From Patulibacter sp. (lineage in GTDB: Bacteria > Actinomycetota > Thermoleophilia > Solirubrobacterales > Solirubrobacteraceae): a stretch of 39,013 nucleotides of DNA. The translations under genes and the position numbers were made by a program. A model generated the notes under the pieces. The model did no database searches. It had not been told where the DNA came from and saw only the letters and a list, made by a program, of their open reading frames with translations. Numbering within the stretch: the first letter of the stretch is position 1; each line of letters opens with the position of its first letter. This document shows, in pieces, positions 1-8,291 of this stretch. The stretch lies in contig NZ_JAURWA010000119.1 in NCBI RefSeq assembly GCF_030655195.1, forward strand, positions 1 through 39,013. The letters are read 5' to 3'.

Positions 1-496
1 CTACGAGGTCCTGACCTCGGCCGCCGTCGGCGGCAAGGCCGTCACCGACACGATCTACGTGCCCGACGAGGTCTTCGCCTCCCCGGAGAACCTGCTCAAG
101 ACGCTCGTCGTCGGCGACCAGGTCTTCATCAACGCCTACCTGCTCGGCGTGACGGTCTTCGCCCGTCAGGGCACGCTGTCGGGTTCGCGTCTGGCGCGCT
201 ACGCCTCGGAGATCATGGGCGTCGAGGCCGTGCACCGCGCGCTGGCCCTGCAGTCCCTCGGCGTGCTCGGCAACGACCGCGCGTACTCCAAGTTCGCCCA
301 GCGCGAGCAGACCCCGGGCCTCGCCACCACCGGCTCGCCGGGCTTCTACGTGATCGGCGACGCGGTCACGGTCCTCGAGTCGGCCGGGTTCGGCTTCGGC
401 AAGCCGGGCAGCAAGCCGGGCACCGCCTACAAGTACGCCGAGGTCGCGGCGCGCACCCCGACGCTCACCGGCGTCAACACGATCAAGCCCTCGTAG
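1..496 (+). CDS. Ferritin-like domain protein, 5' truncated by window edge
   Basis: The reading frame is open from base 2 and ends at TAG 494-496, giving about 164 visible C-terminal residues; the start lies outside the window. The stretch IMGVEAVHRALALQSLG has the E-x2-H spacing of a helix in ferritin-like (Ferritin_2/Rds1-type) four-helix bundles, and the hydrophobic helix before it (VFINAYLLGVTVFAR) fits the same fold. Proteins of this family in actinobacteria are often exported with an N-terminal signal, which cannot be checked here. The glycine/proline-rich tail (KPGSKPGTAYKYAEVAARTP) looks non-helical. Metal binding and any role in stress or desiccation are family inference. A good hairpin follows the stop, so this is probably the last gene of its transcript. 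Confidence 0.75.
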   Translation, partial: YEVLTSAAVGGKAVTDTIYVPDEVFASPENLLKTLVVGDQVFINAYLLGVTVFARQGTLSGSRLARYASEIMGVEAVHRALALQSLGVLGNDRAYSKFAQREQTPGLATTGSPGFYVIGDAVTVLESAGFGFGKPGSKPGTAYKYAEVAARTPTLTGVNTIKPS

Positions 497-891
497 TCCG
501 GCGCGTCCGCCGGGGCAGGCGGCTCGCCCTCGAGGGGATCGAGCCGCCCGCCTCAGCGGATGCGACGCGGGCCTGCGGGCCGATCACCGGGACCGGCGTC
601 TGCGACCGTCGGTCCCGTCGTCGTTCCCGGGGAGGGTCCCCGCGGCGGTCGCGTTCCGGACGACCCGTCCCGGAGGGCTCCTGGCCGCGTCGGTCAGGAG
701 CCCCGCGACGGCGACGCCCGCGGACGGCACGACGAGCCTGACGCAGGACCGAGGGAGCGATCGGCACAACCGGCGGGATCGGCCTCGCGTACCACCCACA
801 AGCGGCACGTGGTGCCGCCGCAGCGGTTCACCCCGGCGCACCCGCCTCGTCCTCGAGGCCGGTCCCGCCCTGACCCGACAGGTCGTCCCCC
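497..891. other. 395-bp intergenic region with three hairpins, no convincing gene
   Basis: Besides the hairpin at 518-548, GGGCTCCTG (675-683) pairs perfectly with CAGGAGCCC (695-703) across an 11-nt loop. GCGGCAC (802-808) pairs with GTGCCGC (812-818) across 3 nt, which looks more like a protein-binding palindrome than a terminator. Open frames here lack the codon bias of the neighbouring genes. The region may hold the promoter of the gene at 892. Confidence 0.45.
518..548 (+). terminator. Rho-independent-like hairpin after ferritin-like gene
   Basis: GGCGGCTCG at 518-526 pairs perfectly with CGAGCCGCC at 540-548. The 13-nt loop contains a smaller CCCT/AGGG stem. It starts 21 bases after the stop codon. 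There is no T tract. Confidence 0.6.
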
Positions 892-1278
892 ATGTGGCGC
901 GAGCACCCCAGCAGCACCGGCCAGGCACGGCTCACCGCCGTGCCGGGGTGGGGCACGGAGCCGTGCCTGGCGGACCAGATCACCGAGGACGTGCTGCAGC
1001 TGCTGTACGCCGCCGGGCAGGAGATCGCCGACACCCGCGCCGCCTGCCCGGGCGACGCGCACGCCCCGCTCGCCGCCCTGCGCGTCCGCGAGGCGATCAC
1101 GGCGCTCCGCGAGATCGCCGTCCTGGCCCGCCGGCAGGAGACCGATGCGTTCGCGTCGCCGGTCCCGCGTCTCCCCGGAGACGCGAGCACACCCGCGCCG
1201 AGCGGGGGGATCTCAGGCGACCACCGCGGGCTCCGCGGTCCCGGGGAGTCGCACGCGCACCGTCGTGCCGCCATGTAG
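892..1278 (+). CDS. Hypothetical protein, 128 aa
   Basis: I do not recognise this protein. From ATG 892 the codons show the strong G/C third-position preference of real genes here, at least to about base 1140. Residues about 31-85 look helical (DQITEDVLQLLYAAGQEIAD, then LAALRVREAITALREIAVLARRQE), as in a small regulatory or scaffold protein. The last third is low in complexity and overlaps the 3' end of the convergent histidine kinase gene by 66 bp, so the real stop could have been displaced by a recent frameshift. No clear Shine-Dalgarno sequence precedes the ATG. Confidence 0.5.
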   Translation: MWREHPSSTGQARLTAVPGWGTEPCLADQITEDVLQLLYAAGQEIADTRAACPGDAHAPLAALRVREAITALREIAVLARRQETDAFASPVPRLPGDASTPAPSGGISGDHRGLRGPGESHAHRRAAM

Positions 1279-2433
1279 CGGCTGCTCGAAGCCCATCGTC
1301 CCGTGCGCCGCCCGGACGTCGCGCTCGACCGACGTCAACCCGATGTGGTCCTCCCGTGCGGCGCGCCGGCGCGCGACGTCGTCGAGGCCGATGCCGTCGT
1401 CGGTGACGATCACCACCAGCTCCGCCGGGTCGCCCTGCTGGACGACCGAGACGGTGACGCCGGTGGCACGGGCGTGCTTCGCGGCGTTGCTCAGGAGCTC
1501 GTGCACGACCCGCATCACGAGCTCGTCGTGCGATCCGGCGGTGTCGGCGCCGACGGTGACCACGGTCGGCGGTCCGCCGCGACGCTCGAGGACCTCGGCG
1601 ACCTCGCCGAGGGCGACGGCCAGCCCCGAGTCGCGGAGCACCGCCCCGTAGAGCTCCCCGGTGAGCGTCCGCATCTGCTCGATGGCGTCCCGCAGGGTCC
1701 GCCGGGTCTCGTCCAGGTCGATCGGTTCGTCCTCGGACAGCTCGGCGAGGTCCTGGGAGACCGTCACGGCCAGCTGCAGCGGTCCGTCGTGCAACGCCAG
1801 GACGAGCCGCTCCTGCTCGGTCCGCGCCTGCTCGAGCACCCGCCGGTCCGCGTCCTCGCGCCCCTGCGCGACGGCGGCCTCCAGGGCCGTCTCGCGCCTC
1901 CGCGCCCGCACCGTCGCCCCGGCGACCACGACCGCGCCGCCGTAGATCGCGTAGAACCCGGCGATCGTCGTCGCCGTGCCGGGTGTCCCGCGGGCGATGT
2001 CGCCGATCGACGTCACGAGGTACCCGGCAGCCCCCAGCGCCTCGAGCAGGCCGAGCCGTGGGTCGCGGGCCGACGCCCAGCAGGCCGGCGCGACGAGCAG
2101 GAGCCACCGCAGCGGCGAGTCCGCACCACCGCTCACCGCGACGGCGGCGAGCACCAGCACCGCGTCGACCGCGGCGACCCAAGGTCCCAGGAGCCGGCCG
2201 TCGGACCCCGGGCGGGGCTCGTCCGCGAGCCCGACGGCGAGGGCGACGGTGACCGCCACCCACGCCACACCGACCACGGAGACGACGACCTGGTGGCCGG
2301 AGTACGGGGTCGCGACCGCGGCCACGACGAATCCGGCGAGCAGCACCGCGAACCGCGGCGGCGCGAGCGCCCAGACCGGCGGTGGTCGTGTCTCGGCCGC
2401 GCGGCGGCGCGGAACGTGGAGAACGGTGCGCAT
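1213..2433 (-). CDS. Sensor histidine kinase, NarL/DegS type (HisKA_3)
   Basis: This 406-residue membrane sensor kinase starts at ATG 2433; the open frame continues upstream, but without codon bias. Residues about 27-175 contain four to six hydrophobic segments that form the input domain. A short coiled coil (about 178-210) leads to the dimerisation/phosphoacceptor motif LVLALHDGPLQ with His215. The ATPase domain has an N box (HELLSNAAKHA, 311-321), a G1 box (DDGIGL, 345-350) and a GGTTVRVRLP end. This layout belongs to kinases that pair with LuxR/NarL response regulators, but no response regulator is adjacent, so the partner must be elsewhere. It lies 97 bp downstream of the pca thiolase on the same strand; read-through is possible. 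The stimulus is unknown. Confidence 0.85.
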   Translation of the reverse strand: MRTVLHVPRRRAAETRPPPVWALAPPRFAVLLAGFVVAAVATPYSGHQVVVSVVGVAWVAVTVALAVGLADEPRPGSDGRLLGPWVAAVDAVLVLAAVAVSGGADSPLRWLLLVAPACWASARDPRLGLLEALGAAGYLVTSIGDIARGTPGTATTIAGFYAIYGGAVVVAGATVRARRRETALEAAVAQGREDADRRVLEQARTEQERLVLALHDGPLQLAVTVSQDLAELSEDEPIDLDETRRTLRDAIEQMRTLTGELYGAVLRDSGLAVALGEVAEVLERRGGPPTVVTVGADTAGSHDELVMRVVHELLSNAAKHARATGVTVSVVQQGDPAELVVIVTDDGIGLDDVARRRAAREDHIGLTSVERDVRAAHGTMGFEQPLHGGTTVRVRLPGTAEPAVVA

Positions 2434-2530
2434 CGCCGTGTGTCGCTGTACCCCACCCGGGGCCCGATCGTCACGGGGACGCCGAATGTCCAGACCCGGC
2501 TCGTTCGCGGAGATCCGGTCCGCCGCCCGC

Positions 2531-3724
2531 CTACGCGTGCAGCACGACCGCCAGGCCCTGGCCGACCCCGATGCAGATCGCCGCCAGGCCCCAGCCGCCG
2601 CCGTTCTCCTGCAGGGCGCGGGCGAGCCGGCCGATGATGCGACCACCCGAGGCGCCGAGGGGGTGGCCGATGGCGATCGCGCCGCCGTGGACGTTGAGGA
2701 TCGACGGGTCGAGGTCCGGCCAGCCCTTCACGCACGCGAGGGACTGGGCGGCGAACGCCTCGTTGAGCTCGACGGCGGCGAGGTCGCCCCAGCCGATCCC
2801 GGCGCGACGGAGCGCCTCGTGCGCCGCCTCGACGGGCGCGTAGCCGAAGACGTCCGGGTCGTTGCCGTGCGCGGCGCGGGAGACGACCCGCGCCAGGGGG
2901 TCGCGTCCGATCGACGCCGCCGCGGACTCGGTCCCCAGGAGGACCATCGAGGCGCCGTCGTTCAGCGGCGACGCGTTGCCCGGGGTCACGGTGCCGTCGG
3001 CGCGGAACGCCGGCTTCAGGGTCCCGAGCTTCTCCAGCGTCGTCGTCTCGCGGATCGCCTCGTCGCGCTCCAGCGGCGCGCCGGGGACCTGCGTGATCTC
3101 GTCGTCGAAGACGCCGTCGGCCCACGCCTTCGCGGCGCGCTGGTGGCTCTCCCACGCGAAGGCGTCCTGCGCCTCGCGCGAGACGCCGTGGATGCCGGCG
3201 AGCTTCTCGGTCGACTCGCCCAGCGAGATCGTCCACCCGGACGGCATCGCCGGGTTGACCATCCGCCAGCCGAGCGTCGTGGAGTGCAGCGTCTCGTGAC
3301 CGGCCGGGTAGGCGCGCGAGGGCTTCTGCAGCACCCACGGGGCGCGGCTCATCGACTCGACGCCGCCGGCGACGATCACCTGGGCGTCGCCGGACTCGAT
3401 CGCGCGGGCGCCCTGGATCGTGGCCTCGAGGCTGGAGCCGCAGAGGCGGTTGACCGTCGCGCCGGGCACGCTCGTGGGCAGCCCGGCCAGGAGGACGGCC
3501 ATGCGGGCGACGTCGCGGTTGTCCTCGCCGGCCTGGTTGGCCGCGCCGAGGAGCACGTCGTCGATGCGTGCCGGGTCGAGGTCGGGCGTGCGGTCGACAA
3601 GGGCCTTCAGCGTGCTCGCCGCGAGGTCGTCGGGGCGGACGCCCGCCAGGGCGCCGGCGAACTTCCCGAACGGGGTCCGGACGGCGTCCAGGACGTAGGC
3701 GGCGGAGCTGGTCGTGGTGCTCAT
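2531..3724 (-). CDS. pcaF: Thiolase, probably beta-ketoadipyl-CoA thiolase
   Basis: This 397-residue thiolase has the full catalytic set: Cys95 in NRLCGSSLEA (acyl acceptor), His354 in GHPLGASG and Cys384 in CIGVGQG. It cleaves a 3-ketoacyl-CoA with CoA; for beta-ketoadipyl-CoA the products are succinyl-CoA and acetyl-CoA, the last step of the pathway. Substrate choice cannot be read from the active site alone. The assignment rests on context: its ATG overlaps the stop of the CoA-transferase B gene (ATGA, 3721-3724), and an IclR regulator and an enol-lactonase-like gene are divergent next to the operon. The alternative is a general acetyl-CoA acetyltransferase (FadA/AtoB type). It is the last gene of the operon. 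Confidence 0.85.
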   Translation of the reverse strand: MSTTTSSAAYVLDAVRTPFGKFAGALAGVRPDDLAASTLKALVDRTPDLDPARIDDVLLGAANQAGEDNRDVARMAVLLAGLPTSVPGATVNRLCGSSLEATIQGARAIESGDAQVIVAGGVESMSRAPWVLQKPSRAYPAGHETLHSTTLGWRMVNPAMPSGWTISLGESTEKLAGIHGVSREAQDAFAWESHQRAAKAWADGVFDDEITQVPGAPLERDEAIRETTTLEKLGTLKPAFRADGTVTPGNASPLNDGASMVLLGTESAAASIGRDPLARVVSRAAHGNDPDVFGYAPVEAAHEALRRAGIGWGDLAAVELNEAFAAQSLACVKGWPDLDPSILNVHGGAIAIGHPLGASGGRIIGRLARALQENGGGWGLAAICIGVGQGLAVVLHA

Positions 3725-4521
3725 CGGGCCACCAGCTCGCGCAGGGCGGCGAGCTCGTCGGCCGTCGCGGGAGCGGTCTCGACGACGTCCTCCGCGACCC
3801 GCAGCTCCCAGCCCGTCTTGTCGCGGGCGTCGGCGACGGTGGCACCAGGGTGCAGCTGCACGAGCACGAGCTCCTTCGTGGCGGGGTCGGGCTGCAGGAC
3901 GCCGAGGTCGGTGATGACGGCCGACGGGCCGCCGCCGCGCAGACCCAGGCCCTCGCGGGTGATGCCCTCCGGCGGGGCACCCGGGATCGAGCCGAGGACG
4001 CCGTCGGGATCGGCGTGGCCGACGGTCGTGACGAAGTCCAGCCGCTCCACGAACGTGCGCGTGGAGTGCGGGGCCACGACGACGACCTCGCCGCAGCCGC
4101 CGGCGATCTCGGGTGCGCCGCCGGCGCCCGGCAGGCGGGTCCGCGGGGCGTCGTAGTCGCCGATGACGGTCGAGTTGAGGTTGGCGTACCGGTCGACCTG
4201 GGCGGCGCCGAGGAACGCGACGTCGATCCGGCCGGCCTGCACCCAGTAGTTGAACATCTCGGGCACCGCCACGACCGCGTCGGCGGTCTGGGCCAGCTCG
4301 CCGTCACCGATCGAGAGCGGCACGCGGTGCGGCTTCGCGCCGATCGTCCCGGACTCGTAGACGAGCACGAGCTCGGGGTTGTGGACCATCCGCGCGAGGA
4401 TCGCCGCGGTCGACGGGCGCCCGACGCCGATGAAGACGACCTTCGCCCCGGTCAGCCGCCGTGCGGCGACGATCGTCTGGATCTCGCCGGTCGTCGCCGG
4501 CGCGGTCTCGGTGCTGCTCAT
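3721..4521 (-). CDS. pcaJ: CoA-transferase subunit B (3-oxoadipate or related)
   Basis: This 266-residue beta subunit belongs to the glutaconate/CatJ branch of family I CoA-transferases, not the SCOT-like branch with an SENG motif. Glu56 in LVYESGTIG is at the position expected for the glutamate that carries CoA as a thioester, which argues against the related IpdB hydrolases, where this residue is lost. Later landmarks are NYWVQAGRIDVAFLGAAQVD and GPSAVITDLGVL. The start at ATG 4521 overlaps the subunit A stop by 4 bp, and its stop overlaps the thiolase start by 4 bp, so all three proteins are probably translationally coupled. The inferred role is activation of 3-oxoadipate with succinyl-CoA. 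Confidence 0.82.
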   Translation of the reverse strand: MSSTETAPATTGEIQTIVAARRLTGAKVVFIGVGRPSTAAILARMVHNPELVLVYESGTIGAKPHRVPLSIGDGELAQTADAVVAVPEMFNYWVQAGRIDVAFLGAAQVDRYANLNSTVIGDYDAPRTRLPGAGGAPEIAGGCGEVVVVAPHSTRTFVERLDFVTTVGHADPDGVLGSIPGAPPEGITREGLGLRGGGPSAVITDLGVLQPDPATKELVLVQLHPGATVADARDKTGWELRVAEDVVETAPATADELAALRELVAR

Positions 4522-5330
4522 GCGGCCTGTCCCTTCAGCACGTGCTCGCCCATCCACGCCGTGAACGTGTCGCGGTCGCGGGAGACCACGTCCCACGCGC
4601 GGTAGGCGTCGTTGTCGCGGTCGGTGATCCCGTGCGCGTACGAGGGCTGCGACCCGCGCGGCGCCTCGGCGACGGCGTCGATCGTCCAGCCCGGCAGCAC
4701 TACGCCGCCCGGGCGCGGGACGAGCTCGTCGACGATCCGCTCGACGGTCACCAGCGACCGCGTCGCCGCCAGCACCGCCTCCTTCTGCACCCCGGGGATC
4801 CCCCAGAGCTGCACGTTCCCCGCACGGTCGGCCTCCTGCGCGTGGACGATCGAGACGTCCGGGTTCAGGGCCGGGACGGCGGCGAGGACCTCGCCGGTGA
4901 ACGGGCACGTGATGCGCTCCACGCGGGTGCGGGCCTCCAGGTCGGTGCCGGCGTAGCCGCGCAGGACCGCGAACGGCAGCGCGGAGGCGCCGGCGACCCA
5001 GCGGTTGGCCATCGCGGCGTGGGAGTGCTCCTCGATCTCGATCGGGTGCGGCCAGCCGTGCTCGATCGCGTCGCGGAAGCGGTGCAGCGACCCCACCCCG
5101 GGGTTGCCGCCGTAGGAGAACACGAGCTTCCGGGCCGCACCGGCGCCGACCATCTGGTCGTAGAGGACGTCCGGGGTCATGCGGATCAGCTCGAGGTCGC
5201 GGCGACCCTGCCGGAGGATCTCGTGCCCCGCCGCGAACGGGATCAGGTGCGTGAAGCCCTCCAGCGCGACGGCGTCGCCGTCCCGGACGAGCTCCCGGAT
5301 CGCGGTGGGGAGGTCGACGACGTCAGCCAC
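4518..5330 (-). CDS. pcaI: CoA-transferase subunit A (3-oxoadipate or related)
   Basis: This is a 270-residue alpha subunit of the glutaconate CoA-transferase/CatI type. Visible family features are the N-terminal DGDAVALEGFTHLIPFAAGHE loop, the YGGNPGVGSLHRFRDAIE segment and VSIVHAQEADRAGNVQLWG near residue 175. The start is GTG 5330, preceded 7 nt upstream by a GGGGG Shine-Dalgarno sequence; no ATG fits. It is the first gene of the pcaIJF operon, transcribed away from the IclR regulator across a 132-bp region that carries operator-like sites. Homologous IpdA proteins act on steroid ring intermediates, but the active-site Glu in the partner subunit and the pca-like neighbours favour a transferase. 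Confidence 0.82.
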   Translation of the reverse strand: MADVVDLPTAIRELVRDGDAVALEGFTHLIPFAAGHEILRQGRRDLELIRMTPDVLYDQMVGAGAARKLVFSYGGNPGVGSLHRFRDAIEHGWPHPIEIEEHSHAAMANRWVAGASALPFAVLRGYAGTDLEARTRVERITCPFTGEVLAAVPALNPDVSIVHAQEADRAGNVQLWGIPGVQKEAVLAATRSLVTVERIVDELVPRPGGVVLPGWTIDAVAEAPRGSQPSYAHGITDRDNDAYRAWDVVSRDRDTFTAWMGEHVLKGQAA

Positions 5331-5348
5331 GTCGATCCCCCACGAGAT

Positions 5349-5382
5349 GTTCGCTATCCGTACACTTGTTCACATCACGAAC
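5349..5382. promoter_or_regulatory. Two candidate IclR/PcaR-type operators
   Basis: GTTCGCTATCCGTAC at 5349-5363 and GTTCACATCACGAAC at 5368-5382 are 15-bp imperfect palindromes with centres 19 bp apart. The first resembles the published PcaR/PcaU-type box as I remember it (GTTCG, a central TA, then CG and AC; 11 of 15 matches). They lie 19 bp upstream of the pcaI GTG, where they would overlap the promoter, and about 80 bp upstream of the IclR gene. Confidence 0.55.
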
Positions 5383-5462
5383 GCTACCGGATGGACGGCG
5401 CCGGGTGGCGCCCATCGCGCGGGTCCAGCCCCCCGCGCGGCCACCTGGACCCGCGGAGCCCC

Positions 5463-6260
5463 ATGACCCCGAACGCCGAACGTCACCCCGAGCACGTGCA
5501 GTCGCTGGAGCGCGGCCTCGCGGTCATCCGCGCCTTCGCCGGGGAGGAGGGCACGCTCTCGCTGACGGACGTCGCCCGGCGCTGCGACCTCACCCGCGCG
5601 GCCGCCCGGCGCTTCCTCCTCACGCTGATGCACCTCGGGTACGTCTCGCAGGACGGGCGCGGCTTCGCGCTCCGGCCGCGGGTCCTCGAGCTGGGGGCCG
5701 CCTACCTCTCGGGCGTCGGGTTCCTCGACGTCGCGAGGCCGCACCTGGAGGCCGTGTCCCACGCCGTGCAGGAGTCGGCGTCGATCTCGGTGCTCGACGG
5801 GGACGAGATCGTCTACGTCGCCCGCGTCCCGATCCGCCGCATCATGTCGGTCACCATCGCCAACGGCACGCGCTTCCCCGCGCACCTCACGTCGATGGGG
5901 CGGGTCCTGCTCGCGGCCCGGCCCGACGACGAGGTGCGGGCGCTGCTGCAGCGCACCCTGACCGGCGCAGCGCCGGCGACGCCCAGGACGCCGACCGACC
6001 CGGACCGGGTCCTCGACGCCGTCGTCGACGCACGACGGCACGGGTACGCCCTCGTCGACCAGGAGCTCGAGGAGGGGCTGCGCTCGGTCGCGGTCCCGAT
6101 CGTCGACGGCTCCGGCACCACGGTGGCGGCGATGAACGTCGCCGCCCACGCCGCCCGCCGGTCGACCGCCGACCTGCTCGACGAGGTCCTCCCCGCCCTG
6201 CGCGCCGCCGCGCAGGAGATCCGCGACGACCTCCGCCGCACGGGCGCGACGGTCGACTGA
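5463..6260 (+). CDS. IclR-family regulator of the pca cluster
   Basis: This 265-residue protein has an N-terminal winged helix (VQSLERGLAVIRAFAGEEGTLSLTDVARRCDLTRAAARRFLLTL in separate helices, about 12-60) and a C-terminal IclR effector domain (about 75-255). The effector domain includes GTRFPAHLTSMGRVLLA and the late DQELEEGLRSVAVPIVDGSG signature. Length and sequence are close to PcaR/PcaU/CatR-type IclR regulators, which bind beta-ketoadipate or protocatechuate and activate pca genes. It is divergent from pcaIJF and 140 bp upstream of pcaD, which it probably also controls. I chose ATG 5463 because the HTH begins at the usual distance; the open frame upstream is antisense to pcaI. Confidence 0.85.
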   Translation: MTPNAERHPEHVQSLERGLAVIRAFAGEEGTLSLTDVARRCDLTRAAARRFLLTLMHLGYVSQDGRGFALRPRVLELGAAYLSGVGFLDVARPHLEAVSHAVQESASISVLDGDEIVYVARVPIRRIMSVTIANGTRFPAHLTSMGRVLLAARPDDEVRALLQRTLTGAAPATPRTPTDPDRVLDAVVDARRHGYALVDQELEEGLRSVAVPIVDGSGTTVAAMNVAAHAARRSTADLLDEVLPALRAAAQEIRDDLRRTGATVD

Positions 6261-6400
6261 CGGCCCGCCGTCGCGGCTCGTGCGGCGGACGCTCGGGTGC
6301 CGACCGTGCTGCATCCGGGTCGGCCTCCCGAGGTGCGCCCTGGCGCCGACGGGGCCGATCGGCGAGGCTGGGTCGACCGCACCACACCGAGGAGCTCCCC

Positions 6401-7228
6401 ATGCCGTCGATCGACGTCTCGAACACCACGCTGCACTACACCGACTCCGGTCCCCGTGACGCGCCCGCGGTGCTCCTCAGCCACTCGCTGTTCTTCGACC
6501 ACACGATGTTCGACGCGCAGGTCGAGCACCTCTCGGGCACGTACCGCGTCGTCGCCTACGACCACCGGGGACAGGGCGGGAGCGCCCCGGCGCCCCGGGA
6601 CGAGCTCGACATGGACACGCTCACGGCCGACGCCGTCGGGCTCATCGAGGCGCTGGGGCTGCGGGACGTCACCGTCGTCGGCAACTCGATGGGCGGGTTC
6701 ATCGCGCTGCGCCTCGCGGCCCGCCACCCCGAGCTCGTCCGCTCCGCCGTGGTCGCCGGCTCCTCCGCCGACGTGGAGGAGCAGATCGAGGCGTTCGCGC
6801 CCCTCGTCGAGGCCCTCGCGACCGACGGGGTGGCGCCGTTGCTGGACCCCGTCTCGCACATCATGCTCGGCGACACGAGCCTCTCCGATCCGTCGCGGGC
6901 CGACCTGCTGCGCCACGTCCAGGACGACCTGCGCGGTCGCGGCCCGTCGATCGCCGACGCCGCGCACCAGGTCGTCTTCCGCGACGGGATCCTCGACGAG
7001 CTCGGGTCCATCACCTGCCCCGTGCTCGTCCTCGCGGGCACGGAGGACCACGCCTACCCGCCGCCGAAGTCGCGCCAGATCGCCGAGGGCGTCCCGGACG
7101 CCACGCTCGAGGTCGTCGAGGCCGCCGGGCACTCCGTGTGCCTCGAGCGGCCCGACGTCGTCAACGCGCTGATCGACGCGCACCTGGCGTCGCTGCCGGC
7201 CGCGGCGGCGCGGGACGCCGCCGTCTGA
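6401..7228 (+). CDS. pcaD: Alpha/beta hydrolase, probable 3-oxoadipate enol-lactonase
   Basis: This 275-residue alpha/beta hydrolase has a complete triad: Ser96 in GNSMGG, Asp216 in AGTEDHAYPP and His244 in AAGHSVCLERPD. The oxyanion region is LLSHSLFFDHTMFDAQ. Length and the ERP motif after the histidine are typical of PcaD enol-lactonases, which open 3-oxoadipate enol-lactone to 3-oxoadipate, the substrate of the divergent CoA-transferase. The assignment is therefore supported by context, although other esterases share this fold. GAGGAG at 6389-6394 gives a good ribosome site 6 nt before ATG 6401. The upstream ring-cleavage genes (pcaGH, pcaB, pcaC) are not in the window. Confidence 0.75.
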   Translation: MPSIDVSNTTLHYTDSGPRDAPAVLLSHSLFFDHTMFDAQVEHLSGTYRVVAYDHRGQGGSAPAPRDELDMDTLTADAVGLIEALGLRDVTVVGNSMGGFIALRLAARHPELVRSAVVAGSSADVEEQIEAFAPLVEALATDGVAPLLDPVSHIMLGDTSLSDPSRADLLRHVQDDLRGRGPSIADAAHQVVFRDGILDELGSITCPVLVLAGTEDHAYPPPKSRQIAEGVPDATLEVVEAAGHSVCLERPDVVNALIDAHLASLPAAAARDAAV

Positions 7229-7320
7229 GGATCGTGTCGAGGCGGCAGGTCGAGGAACGACCGTCGCCTCGGCCGGGGCGACGCGGGTGCCGCCCCGACG
7301 CTCCGGGTACCCCGCCAGGC

Positions 7321-8136
7321 GTGCGACGTCGTCCAGCCACCGTCCTCCTGTGCGCCGCCATCGCGACGCTCCTCACCGCATCGACGGCCGCCGCGAGGCC
7401 CATTCCCGACGATGTCGTGGACGTGATCCTGAAGACGCACGTGGCGGTCGTCGACGGGGCCGGCCCGAGGGGCAGCGCCACGCTGACCGGCCACGTCGAC
7501 CTCGTCCTGTCCTGTCGGCCGTATCCCGCCGGGACGTCCGGGAGCTGTGCGCGCCAACACCGGGTCGGCACGGTCCGCGTCGTGCGCATCCTCGAGTCGG
7601 GCACCGTCCGACGGTCGCGGACACGGAGCCGGGCGCGAGTCGTCTCGGACTCCACCCGACGGGCACGGCTGCGCATCCCCGTCGGTCCGATCCGCTGCAC
7701 GGGCGTCGACGACGGCTTCCGGCTCTTCTTCTCGGTGCCCCTCATCGAGGTCGGATCCGGCGCCCCGCCCGAGATCTTCACGCCGGAGGCGCGGGGCTTC
7801 GGGTGCACCGTCACGGGCCGTCGGTCCTCCCGGTCGTCCGCCCTGCGCCGGGCCCGCGACGCCTTCTCCGCCCGCTTCCGCGGCACGGTCGACGCCGGGG
7901 TCCGTGCGTTCGTGGACTGCCAGGACGAGTCCGATGCCCGCATCAGGTGGCAGTGCGTCCGCCGCGTTCCGACGGGGAGCGACCGCCGCGGACCGTCGCG
8001 GTGCTGGAGGCTCAGCGTCACGCGCGTCTCGCCGAATCGCTTCGGACGCCTCGAGCGCGCGTCGTTCGTGCGGGTCTCGCCCGTCTCGCGGGCCTCGCGC
8101 GTGCGGTTCGCCAACCTGTGCCGGCCGATGACCTGA
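7321..8136 (+). CDS. Secreted cysteine-rich protein of unknown function, 271 aa
   Basis: I do not recognise the family. From GTG 7321 the protein opens with a clear Sec signal peptide (RRR, then TVLLCAAIATLLTAS, cleavage near TAAA-RP). Starts further upstream would bury the signal inside a basic tail, so this GTG is preferred. The mature part has eight cysteines (in LSCRP, SGSCARQ, IRCTG, FGCTV, VDCQD, WQCVR, SRCWR, NLCRP), enough for four disulfides, and is rich in arginine, serine and valine as in extracellular beta proteins. It begins 92 bp after pcaD but has no obvious link to that pathway. The next gene is convergent and also encodes a secreted protein. Confidence 0.6.
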   Translation: MRRRPATVLLCAAIATLLTASTAAARPIPDDVVDVILKTHVAVVDGAGPRGSATLTGHVDLVLSCRPYPAGTSGSCARQHRVGTVRVVRILESGTVRRSRTRSRARVVSDSTRRARLRIPVGPIRCTGVDDGFRLFFSVPLIEVGSGAPPEIFTPEARGFGCTVTGRRSSRSSALRRARDAFSARFRGTVDAGVRAFVDCQDESDARIRWQCVRRVPTGSDRRGPSRCWRLSVTRVSPNRFGRLERASFVRVSPVSRASRVRFANLCRPMT

Positions 8137-8291
8137 GGAGCCGTCGCCTCGACGGGGGCGGCGGAGGCCGTGGAAGTCAAGGACGGGTGCAGGCTCCCCC
8201 GGCCGCCCTCGAGCATCATCTGCCCGGCGCCGGCGCTGGTGAGCCGGGACGACGTCGACCGCCACCGGTCGTTCAGCCACCGCCCGCGCGC
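8137..8291. other. Short convergent intergenic region
   Basis: These 155 bp separate the 3' ends of two convergent secreted-protein genes. I see no gene and no strong hairpin. Confidence 0.4.

Noticed and set aside
560..1651. Long plus-strand frame across 560-1651 and similar long frames antisense to known genes (for example 1976-4156, 21446-23473, 30416-32950)
   Set aside because: They are shadows of real genes in GC-rich DNA: extreme Arg/Pro/Gly/Ala composition, no motifs and no fitting starts.
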